Assembly (NCBI GenBank): GCA_046049865.1
Contig: JBJOQO010000080.1
Coordinates: 1-13,798 of the forward strand
Reading direction: 5' to 3'
Length of the DNA: 13,798 bases
Origin: JANPCX01 sp046049865
GTDB taxonomy: Bacteria > Pseudomonadota > Gammaproteobacteria > Burkholderiales > Burkholderiaceae_C
This document shows positions 1-5,773 of this stretch, in pieces. The notes below the pieces were generated by a model, which was not told the DNA's origin, ran no database searches, and saw only the letters and a list, made by a program, of their open reading frames with translations. Position 1 is the first letter of the stretch. Every line of letters begins with the position of its first letter. Made by a program: the position numbers and the translations under genes.

Positions 1-59
1 GCCAGCTTCAACAACCCCAGCTTGTTCTTGATCACTTTGCTCTCTTGACTCGTGTTCAT
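1..59 (-). CDS. N-terminus of a probable IS481-type transposase (cut by left edge)
   Basis: An ATG at 59 opens a minus-strand frame that runs off the left edge after 19 complete codons. It begins MNTSQESK, followed by VIKNKLGLLKL. The 'KVIKNKxGLLKLA' start is one I recognise from the helix-turn-helix N-terminus of IS481-group transposases, where it precedes the segment recognising the element ends; the DDE integrase core would lie outside the window. Only about 20 residues are visible, so the call rests on recognition of a short motif. A purine-rich AGAAAGGAAA lies a few bases upstream of the ATG (plus 65-74) and would serve as a ribosome binding site. An ordinary host gene with a similar start cannot be excluded. 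Confidence 0.6.
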   Translation of the reverse strand, partial: MNTSQESKVIKNKLGLLKL

Positions 60-127
60 CTGCATTTCCTTTCTGGCGTCGATTCGCCATTCATGTTGAA
101 ATGTCAGATTAAGTCTAGACTAGTTCA
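1..127 (-). mobile_element. Terminal part of an insertion sequence, inner portion outside window
   Basis: If the frame starting at 59 is a transposase, the element's end must lie between its start codon and the neighbouring secreted-protein gene. The roughly 60 bases upstream of the ATG are non-coding and contain the palindrome GTCTAGAC at 113-120 and the string AATCTGACA (minus strand, near 102-110), which are plausible pieces of a terminal inverted repeat. The outer boundary at 127 is my estimate, based on IS481 ends usually starting with TG; it could be several bases either way. The partner repeat and target duplication are outside the window. Confidence 0.4.
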
Positions 128-584
128 ACTTAAAAAGTTTGCCGTCGCGGTAGTAGTAGCGCTCCTCGCCAATGGCGACCTGCTTATTGGAGTTGCCAGC
201 ATCTGCAAAGCCTTTAACCATTTCGAAAACAAAGACGAGGGTGGCGCCGGCGTAGTAGAACTCGCTCACCACATCGCCGCTGTCGTCGCGTTCAATGATT
301 TCAATCTTCTTGACCTGTCCGCCTTCTGCCCAGGCCTTGCCTTGCGCTTTGTATTCAACGCCCGGGCGCCGGGAGGAGAACGTCACTGGCCGCAACTGGG
401 GCAGCTGTTGGTTGACTTCAGCAAACACCTGGCGCGCTTGCGCGGTGTCGACTTGCGCGTGGGTCAAGGCAGGTGCCAGCATCAGCAAACAAACCGTGAC
501 AAACCCCAGGCCGCGTGCCAATGAGCGCTGACGTTCGGGCAGGGGGGCTGTCTGCGTGGAATTCAAAGCGGTGCAATCTTTCAT
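120..584 (-). CDS. Small predicted secreted protein, possibly 3'-truncated by an IS
   Basis: This 154-residue protein is of unknown function and I do not recognise a family. Residues about 23-43 form a hydrophobic signal segment (GLGFVTVCLLMLAPAL) ending in a good signal-peptidase site (THA before QVD), so the mature protein of about 111 residues should be periplasmic or exported. The mature part is mixed polar and beta-like, and ends in RYYYRDGKLFKLN. The ATG at 584 gives an unusually long N-region before the hydrophobic core; a TTG at 521 would give a more typical signal peptide, but neither has a clear ribosome binding site. The stop codon TAG (120-122) lies at the presumed IS end, so the true C-terminus may have been longer. 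It lies 78 bp downstream of another small secreted protein gene and may be co-transcribed with it. Confidence 0.72.
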   Translation of the reverse strand: MKDCTALNSTQTAPLPERQRSLARGLGFVTVCLLMLAPALTHAQVDTAQARQVFAEVNQQLPQLRPVTFSSRRPGVEYKAQGKAWAEGGQVKKIEIIERDDSGDVVSEFYYAGATLVFVFEMVKGFADAGNSNKQVAIGEERYYYRDGKLFKLN

Positions 585-662
585 TTCAAGCCCGTCAGCC
601 AGGTGATGGATTCAGTGCAATGCTTGTCCGCCTGCACGGTGAATTTGAGTTTGGGTTGCGCT

Positions 663-1013
663 TTAGAACTGACATGTCATCTCTTTGTTCACCCGCGCAT
701 TGACCCAGGCCATGTCGATGCTGCCCAGGAAGTCATGCCATGTTTTGGGACCGTAGAACCTGAAGCCACCGTTGTAAGAGGAGACCACGATCACAGTGCC
801 AGCCATGCGGACGCGCCGCACACAGGACTGAATGTCGGTGTACCAGCGTGCCTGCGTGTTCAAGTCGGCATTGAAGAAGCTGGTGCCGACTTTCACAACC
901 ACCATGTTGACATCACGCGTGCGCGTATGCGCGACTTTGTAGGTGCCGACGGATTGGGCACAGACGAGAGTGGATAGAACAAGGCAGACCAGGGCGACCA
1001 GGGTTGATTTCAT
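663..1013 (-). CDS. Small predicted secreted protein of unknown function
   Basis: This 116-residue protein starts at the ATG at 1013; a TTG four codons upstream (1025) is possible but less likely. It begins with a textbook signal peptide: Lys2, then the core TLVALVCLVLSTLV, with predicted cleavage after Ala19 (VCA before QSVG). The residue before the signal-peptide Cys is Val rather than Gly/Ala/Ser, so it does not look like a lipoprotein. The mature part of about 97 residues contains two cysteines, one mid-chain (QSC) and one three residues from the end (TCQF), which could form a periplasmic disulfide. No catalytic motif or known domain is evident. A 328-bp upstream gap probably carries its promoter, though I see no convincing -35/-10 pair. 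Confidence 0.72.
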   Translation of the reverse strand: MKSTLVALVCLVLSTLVCAQSVGTYKVAHTRTRDVNMVVVKVGTSFFNADLNTQARWYTDIQSCVRRVRMAGTVIVVSSYNGGFRFYGPKTWHDFLGSIDMAWVNARVNKEMTCQF

Positions 1014-1341
1014 GCAGGCCCACAAAAAGAAGGTGGATGGGACTGAATGTAGTGGTCCCAGGCGTCCGGAATTTCGTAATTGCTTGAAGGCCGCGACATA
1101 TTGCCGAGCAGGGCAGCATTTGTATTGCGCAGTTGGCCTGCCCTGGCCGCATCTTGAATGGCGCCCTGGTCGTTGAGGCTAGAACCTTGGCAGGGCAGCA
1201 GTGCGTGGGTTTGACGCGCTTAATTGACGAGGGTTTGCGGATGCGTTTGCGTATGCAGCCAACTCGGCGCTGGAAAACGTCGCCATTGCCCGGCTTAGCA
1301 GGCAGTGGGGGCAGGCCTTGTCTTTTGCGTTGTCTAGCGGA
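1014..1341. other. Intergenic stretch with short repeats, no supported gene
   Basis: These 328 bases separate the REC-TPR gene from the small secreted-protein gene. Short open frames on both strands (for example 943-1176 plus and 913-1152 minus) lack a signal, domain or ribosome binding site and look like chance. The stretch should contain the end of the REC-TPR transcript and the promoter of the 1013 gene. A 5-bp arm pair GCGGA/TCCGC (1337-1341 and 1347-1351) flanks the REC-TPR stop codon, but no T-run follows, so I do not call a terminator. Confidence 0.6.
1108..1200. repeat. Direct and inverted copies of a GCAGGGCAG motif
   Basis: The 11-mer GCAGGGCAGCA occurs at 1108-1118 and again at 1190-1200. 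Its 8-base core CAGGGCAG is also present in inverted form as CTGCCCTG at 1138-1145, giving a possible 8-bp stem with a 21-base loop (1109-1116 against 1138-1145). A further nine-base complementary pair is GGCCTGCCC at 1135-1143 with GGGCAGGCC at 1309-1317. These could be protein-binding sites or an RNA stem, or simply chance in GC-rich DNA. Confidence 0.45.
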
Positions 1342-3075
1342 CTAACTCCGCAAATTCAACCCGCCCGCCGAGCGGCCCGTGGACTGCCCCAAGCTGGCTT
1401 GAGCACCCTTGGTGCAGTACTTGAGCTTCAAGCTGTTGATCATGGCGGAGAGGTTGGTGCAGTCTTCAATCTTGACGGCGTGGCGGTTGAGCACCAGGCC
1501 GGCGAGTTCGATGAGTTTGGCGTTCAGGGTTTCCGCGCCTTTGACCATCAGGGCTTTGACCGCGGCTTCGGGTGAGCCCGTCACGCTGTGGGTCATGGCT
1601 TTTTCGGCCATGGTGCTGATCTCGGTTTGACCATCTCGCACGATGGATTCGTAAGGCTCGTAACCTTGCATGGACTTGGCCAGCATTTCGGTCGCGGTTT
1701 TTGAAACGCAAAAACGCAGGGCGATGGTTCGTATCCAGCCTTCGCTGTCTTCCAGCTGAATTTCTGTGGTGCGCAGGCGCGACAGCACGGCCAGCACATT
1801 GGTGGCGGCTTCAAAGTCGAATTCTTCGTCGCGCAGCGTGCTGGCCAAACGTTTGACTTTGCTGACGCAGTCGCCCACTTGGCGTTCGTTCAAGGCTTTG
1901 AACACCTCCAGCGCTTGAACAAAACGCTGAATGCGGGCGTTGTCGGGGTCGCGTTCGCGCACGGCGAGCAGGTTGTCAAAAGTGCGTGCAAACGCCTTGG
2001 ACTCTTTTTTGTCGAAGTAAACCAAGGCCAAGAAGACCAAGGTTTGGCAATCGAACATCTTGGAGCTGATGCCGATGCGCACGCAGCGCTCCAGCATTTC
2101 CAAGGCCTCGTCGGTTTGGCCCATGTAAAAAGCCAGGAAGCCGTTTTTTTGCAAACGACTGATGCTGTGCGGGGTGCTGGTGGTGGCGGCGCGGAAGGTG
2201 TCCAGTGCACCTTGCAGGTCTCCGGCTTCCACCTGCACGCGGCCCATCACGTCGTAGGCGTCGGCGTAGCCGGGTTCGCTGCTGATCAGGGTTTCCAGCG
2301 TGCGTTTGGCTTGCGGCAGTTGTCCACTTTCCAGCTCGGCGCGGGCCACACCAAGGCGGGCCCAGGGCAGGGCGTTGGTGGCGGCCACAGCCTCGTAGAG
2401 CTGTTTGGCTGCCTGGTGGTTTCCAAGGCGGATGTAGAGCTCAGCGCCAATGCGCGCGGCATAAAGCCAATACTCGCCGCGACGGCTGAAGCGTTGCAAA
2501 CACTCTTCAGCGGCCACATCAAATTCACCGCGTTCGATGGCTTCAAAAATCGTGCGCAACACGGTTTTGCGGTGGCGGGCTTGCATCAGCCGCTGTTCCA
2601 GCGACTGGGAGGTGTGGGGTTTGAGCAGGTAGCTGTCGAGCGCCGCCTCGGCCGCTTCGGCCACCTTGGCGTAGGACGCCTCGCCGGTCACCATAACGAA
2701 GACGGTGGAGTAGGGCAGCAGTTGCGAGCGGCGCAGGTCGTCCAGCAGGTCCTGGCCGGAGATGGGGGAGTTTTCGAAGTGGTAGTCACACAGCACGATG
2801 TCGAAGGTGCGGTTTTCCAGCGATTTGCGGGCGTCGGCGATGCGGCTGACCTGGACCAGGTGGCCCACCCCCATGTCCCTCAACATGGCAGCCAGGATGC
2901 TGCGCGAGGTGGGGTTGCCGTCAATGATGAGGGCGCGGCAGTCCTGGACGTCGGGGTAGATCAGCCGTCCGCCATTGGGCAGATTGGCCGGGGCAGCAGG
3001 CTTGCCTTTCTTTTGCTTCGCAAAAGCAGCGGGTAGAGCGGCGGCGGGCAAAGTATTGGAGGCGGCGCTGGACAT
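1342..3075 (-). CDS. Response regulator receiver domain fused to TPR repeats
   Basis: This 577-residue cytoplasmic protein has an Ala/Lys/Pro-rich N-terminal tail (1-40), a CheY-like receiver domain (about 45-170) and TPR-like helical repeats (about 185-400). The C-terminal segment of about 175 residues is helical and not recognisable to me. Receiver landmarks are intact: acidic-pocket Asp52 (IIDGNP), phospho-acceptor Asp97 (VLCDYHF), Thr130 (VMVTGE) and Lys152 (LLKPH). The usual second acidic residue beside Asp52 is Gly53. There is no DNA-binding or cyclic-di-GMP output domain, so it probably acts through protein contacts made by the TPR part. No histidine kinase is in the window. The ATG at 3075 is chosen because a sigma-28-like promoter sits 33 bases upstream; no strong ribosome binding site is seen. 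Its partner and pathway are unknown. Confidence 0.93.
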   Translation of the reverse strand: MSSAASNTLPAAALPAAFAKQKKGKPAAPANLPNGGRLIYPDVQDCRALIIDGNPTSRSILAAMLRDMGVGHLVQVSRIADARKSLENRTFDIVLCDYHFENSPISGQDLLDDLRRSQLLPYSTVFVMVTGEASYAKVAEAAEAALDSYLLKPHTSQSLEQRLMQARHRKTVLRTIFEAIERGEFDVAAEECLQRFSRRGEYWLYAARIGAELYIRLGNHQAAKQLYEAVAATNALPWARLGVARAELESGQLPQAKRTLETLISSEPGYADAYDVMGRVQVEAGDLQGALDTFRAATTSTPHSISRLQKNGFLAFYMGQTDEALEMLERCVRIGISSKMFDCQTLVFLALVYFDKKESKAFARTFDNLLAVRERDPDNARIQRFVQALEVFKALNERQVGDCVSKVKRLASTLRDEEFDFEAATNVLAVLSRLRTTEIQLEDSEGWIRTIALRFCVSKTATEMLAKSMQGYEPYESIVRDGQTEISTMAEKAMTHSVTGSPEAAVKALMVKGAETLNAKLIELAGLVLNRHAVKIEDCTNLSAMINSLKLKYCTKGAQASLGQSTGRSAGGLNLRS

Positions 3076-3107
3076 GGTGGGCTTTGGTTCGAGGGGCTAC
3101 CACTGGC

Positions 3108-3134
3108 ATATCGGCCGTTTCCTCATCGGCTTGA
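3108..3134 (-). promoter_or_regulatory. Putative sigma-28 (FliA) promoter of the REC-TPR gene
   Basis: On the minus strand TCAA (3131-3134) is followed by exactly 15 bases and then GCCGATAT (3108-3115). The enterobacterial FliA consensus is TAAA, 15 bases, GCCGATAA, so the match is 3 of 4 and 7 of 8 with ideal spacing. Transcription would begin near 3101, giving a leader of about 26 bases before the ATG at 3075. A perfect inverted repeat CGGCT-TG-AGCCG (3127-3138) overlaps the -35 element. It is inferred from sequence alone. Confidence 0.5.
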
Positions 3135-3221
3135 GCCGCTTGCCATTCAAAGCGCTGTTTACCCTCCCGGTCACGCAGATCGGGCGGTTTTCGCAGGTGT
3201 GAATGCAATGGGTTCAGCCTT

Positions 3222-4325
3222 TCATGCGCGCGCGTCCCCCCAGCGCAGGTTGGCGGTGTCGTCCCCCCGATACAGCGTGTGGCCGGTGCGGTCAACGCAG
3301 TAGTCGGGCGAAACGATCATTTCGTTGAAATGCATGCCTGCAGCGATGCGGGTGTATTCAAAAAGAATGCTGCGGGTTACTTTGGCGCCAGCCTTGATGG
3401 TGCTCCCGTGACCGATCCAACACGGGCCCTCTATGGTGCTGCCAGGCTCGACGGTGACACTGGAGCCCAGGTAAACCGGTCCTTGGATATGCACTTTGTC
3501 CCAGGGAATGGACGTGTTCAGTCCCACCCAGATGCCGGGTTTGACTTCTTTGCCAGGGATGTTCATTTGGGCCACCTCGCCGCGCAGCACCCGTTGCAAC
3601 ACCGACCAATAGTCACTCACCCGGCCAATGTCAATCCAGTTGAAAAAGCGGCTTTGCGCAAAAAAAGGCAGCTTTTGCGCCACCAGTTGCGGAAAGAGCT
3701 GCGAGCCAATGTCGTACACCGTGCCCGAGGGAATCATCTCCAGCACAGCGGGTTCAAAGATATAGATGCCGGTGCTGGCCAGGGTGGATTTGGCGTCTTC
3801 GGGACGGGGTTTTTCTTGAAACGACTGAATCTGCCCGGTTTTGTCGGCCACCACGATGCCGTAGTTGGAAACCTCCTGCCTGGGCACATCCAGCGTCACC
3901 ACGCTGGCCATCGCGCCCTTGGTCCTGTGCTCGTGCAGCGCAGCCCCAATGTCCAGATCGATCAGCGCATCACCACACAATACGATGGTGGGTTCGTTGA
4001 AAAAGCCGCTGCGGTCCTGGATGCGGCGCATGCCGCCTGCCGATCCCAGAGGCTTTGGAATGACATCGCCATGCTCCCGCACGCCCTCGTAGGAGTAACC
4101 AATCTGCACCCCCCAGCGGTGGCCGTCGCCGAAATACTGTTCGATCTTGTGGTGGTGGTAGGCCACATTCACCATGATTTCCTTGATGCCGTAACTGGCC
4201 AGGTGTTCTATCAGGTACTCCATCACCGGCTTACCCAGAATGGGCACCATTGGTTTGGGCAGGTCTTTGGTCAAGGGGCGTACCCGTGTGCCTTGCCCTG
4301 CCGCCAGGATCATTCCTTTTGCCAT
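3222..4325 (-). CDS. Sugar-1-phosphate nucleotidyltransferase with beta-helix tail
   Basis: This 367-residue enzyme joins a sugar-1-phosphate to an NTP, giving an NDP-sugar and pyrophosphate in the cytoplasm. The N-terminal half (1-235) has the nucleotidyltransferase fold, with GQGTRVRPLT at 10-19 and LPKP at 22-25 for nucleotide and phosphate binding, CGDA at 117-120 with the metal-binding Asp119, and EKP at 171-173. Residues about 255-325 carry hexapeptide-like repeats of a left-handed beta-helix, as in GDP-mannose pyrophosphorylases of the GMPPB type and in GlmU-like enzymes. The sugar cannot be read from sequence; mannose-1-phosphate or glucose-1-phosphate are both possible, the latter feeding the upstream Ugd. 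It starts at ATG 4325, 24 bp after the Ugd stop, with a strong ribosome binding site, and is the last clear gene of the EPS run. Confidence 0.92.
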   Translation of the reverse strand: MAKGMILAAGQGTRVRPLTKDLPKPMVPILGKPVMEYLIEHLASYGIKEIMVNVAYHHHKIEQYFGDGHRWGVQIGYSYEGVREHGDVIPKPLGSAGGMRRIQDRSGFFNEPTIVLCGDALIDLDIGAALHEHRTKGAMASVVTLDVPRQEVSNYGIVVADKTGQIQSFQEKPRPEDAKSTLASTGIYIFEPAVLEMIPSGTVYDIGSQLFPQLVAQKLPFFAQSRFFNWIDIGRVSDYWSVLQRVLRGEVAQMNIPGKEVKPGIWVGLNTSIPWDKVHIQGPVYLGSSVTVEPGSTIEGPCWIGHGSTIKAGAKVTRSILFEYTRIAAGMHFNEMIVSPDYCVDRTGHTLYRGDDTANLRWGDARA

Positions 4326-4331
4326 CTGTTT

Positions 4332-4337
4332 CTCCTT
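4332..4337 (-). promoter_or_regulatory. Strong ribosome binding site for the nucleotidyltransferase
   Basis: AAGGAG on the minus strand lies 6 bases before the ATG at 4325, fixing that start and supporting independent initiation within the operon. Confidence 0.8.
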
Positions 4338-4349
4338 GATGTTTCGGTG

Positions 4350-5672
4350 TCAGCGTCCAATGGCCAGGTATTCCAGGCCGAGCGCGCGAACCGTGGCCGG
4401 TTCGTAGAGGTTGCGGCCGTCAAAAATCACCGGCTGTTTGAGTTTGGCCTTGATGCTGGAGAAGTCGGGGCTTCGGAACTCCTTCCACTCCGTGACGATG
4501 ATCAAGGCATCGGCTCCCTCCAGGGCCTCGGTCTGGTTGCTGGCATAACTCAGTCGGGGCTGGTCTGCGAAGGCGTGTTGCGCCTCTTTCATGGCTACAG
4601 GGTCGTAGGCGGTCACGCTGGCGCCGGCGGCGATGAGATCCCGGATGACTTCACGGCTGGTGGCTTCGCGCAGGTCGTCGGTGTTGGCCTTGAAGGCCAA
4701 GCCCCACAGGGCAAAGTGCTTGCCCGCGAGGTTGTCGCCAAAACGCGCCTTGACCTTGCGACCCAGCACGTGTTTTTGTTCATTGTTGGCTTCCTCTACC
4801 GCTTGCAGCACCCGCAAGCGCATGCCGCCGTCGGTCGTGGCGGTTTTGATCAGCGCTTTCACGTCCTTGGGAAAACAAGAGCCGCCGTAACCGGCCCCCG
4901 CATACAGGAAGTCGTAGCCAATGCGCGGATCGCTGCCTATGCCTTTGCGCACATGTTCAATGTCGGCACCCAGTTTCTCGGCCAGGTTGGCCAGTTCATT
5001 CATGAAACTGATGCGTGTAGCGAGCATGGCGTTGGCGGCGTACTTGGTGAGTTCGGCACTGCGCACGTCCATTTGAATCAGCCGGTCGTGGTTGCGCTGG
5101 AACGGCGCGTAAAGCGCCCGCATGTTGAGTGCGGCTTGTTCGTCGTCGCAACCGATGACGATGCGGTCGGGTTTCATGAAGTCCTCGATCGCGGCACCTT
5201 CTTTGAGGAACTCCGGGTTTGACACCACGCTGTAGGGGATGTTCACCTGGCGACGCGCCAGCTCTTCTGCGATGGTGGCACGCACCGCATCGGCCGTGCC
5301 GACGGGCACGGTGCTTTTGTCCACCACCACTTTGTAGTCCGTCATGTGGCGGCCAATGTTGCGTGCCGCGGCGATCACGTATTGCATGTCGGCCGAGCCG
5401 TCCTCGTCGGGTGGGGTGCCCACCGCGATGAACTGCACCGTTCCAAACTGGGCGGCCCGCTGCACATCGGTGGTGAAATGCAAACGCCCCGCCGTCACGT
5501 TGCGATGCACCATCTCTTGCAGTCCAGGCTCATAAATTGGCATGCCGCCGTCTTCGAGCAACTGGATCTTGGCCGGATCGACGTCCAGGCACAGCACCTC
5601 GTTGCCCACTTCAGCCAGGCAGGCGCCGCTGACCAGGCCCACGTAACCGGTGCCAATGACGGTGATTTTCAT
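4350..5672 (-). CDS. ugd: UDP-glucose 6-dehydrogenase
   Basis: This enzyme oxidises UDP-glucose to UDP-glucuronate with two NAD+, providing the acidic sugar donor for polysaccharide synthesis. The 440-residue length is normal for the short bacterial form. The N-terminal NAD-binding motif is GTGYVG at 7-12; NPEFLKEG at 152-159 and the central-helix region around Lys210 and Asn214 match the family. The catalytic cysteine is Cys266 in GYGGSCFPKD, and the C-terminal UDP-binding domain contains GLAFKANTDDLR. All expected active-site motifs are present. A 101-bp gap separates it from the SGNH acyltransferase upstream, and 24 bp from the nucleotidyltransferase downstream. The gap contains an A/T tract (about 5692-5706), but no clear promoter or stem-loop, so read-through from upstream is likely. 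Confidence 0.97.
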   Translation of the reverse strand: MKITVIGTGYVGLVSGACLAEVGNEVLCLDVDPAKIQLLEDGGMPIYEPGLQEMVHRNVTAGRLHFTTDVQRAAQFGTVQFIAVGTPPDEDGSADMQYVIAAARNIGRHMTDYKVVVDKSTVPVGTADAVRATIAEELARRQVNIPYSVVSNPEFLKEGAAIEDFMKPDRIVIGCDDEQAALNMRALYAPFQRNHDRLIQMDVRSAELTKYAANAMLATRISFMNELANLAEKLGADIEHVRKGIGSDPRIGYDFLYAGAGYGGSCFPKDVKALIKTATTDGGMRLRVLQAVEEANNEQKHVLGRKVKARFGDNLAGKHFALWGLAFKANTDDLREATSREVIRDLIAAGASVTAYDPVAMKEAQHAFADQPRLSYASNQTEALEGADALIIVTEWKEFRSPDFSSIKAKLKQPVIFDGRNLYEPATVRALGLEYLAIGR

Positions 5673-5679
5673 GATGGTT

Positions 5680-5686
5680 TCCTTCT
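5680..5686 (-). promoter_or_regulatory. Ribosome binding site of ugd
   Basis: AGAAGGA on the minus strand lies 7 bases before the ATG at 5672 and confirms that start. Confidence 0.75.
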
Positions 5687-5773
5687 GAATCGAAAAACAA
5701 AAAAAGCTGATGAGGGGTGATTGGGGGCGATCTGACCGGCATCGTCACTCAGTCTCCGCAGCAGCAAGCGGCC

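Noticed and set aside
663..1025. Lipoprotein signal in the 116-residue secreted protein
   Set aside because: The Cys near the end of the signal segment is preceded by Val, not Gly/Ala/Ser, so the lipobox rule fails; an ordinary cleavage after Ala19 fits better.
1879..3036. A 385-codon open frame on the plus strand
   Set aside because: It lies wholly antisense to the REC-TPR gene, whose receiver motifs are intact; no domain or ribosome binding site supports the plus frame.
3279..5222. A 647-codon open frame on the plus strand
   Set aside because: It is antisense across two confidently identified enzymes (nucleotidyltransferase and Ugd) and the gap between them. Its product is His/Gln/Val/Gly-rich without domains, as expected for a GC-driven shadow frame.
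5690..5740. T-run on the minus strand between the SGNH acyltransferase and ugd as a terminator
   Set aside because: The T-tract (about 5692-5706) is not preceded by a GC-rich hairpin; only short CTGA/TCAG arms lie further upstream.
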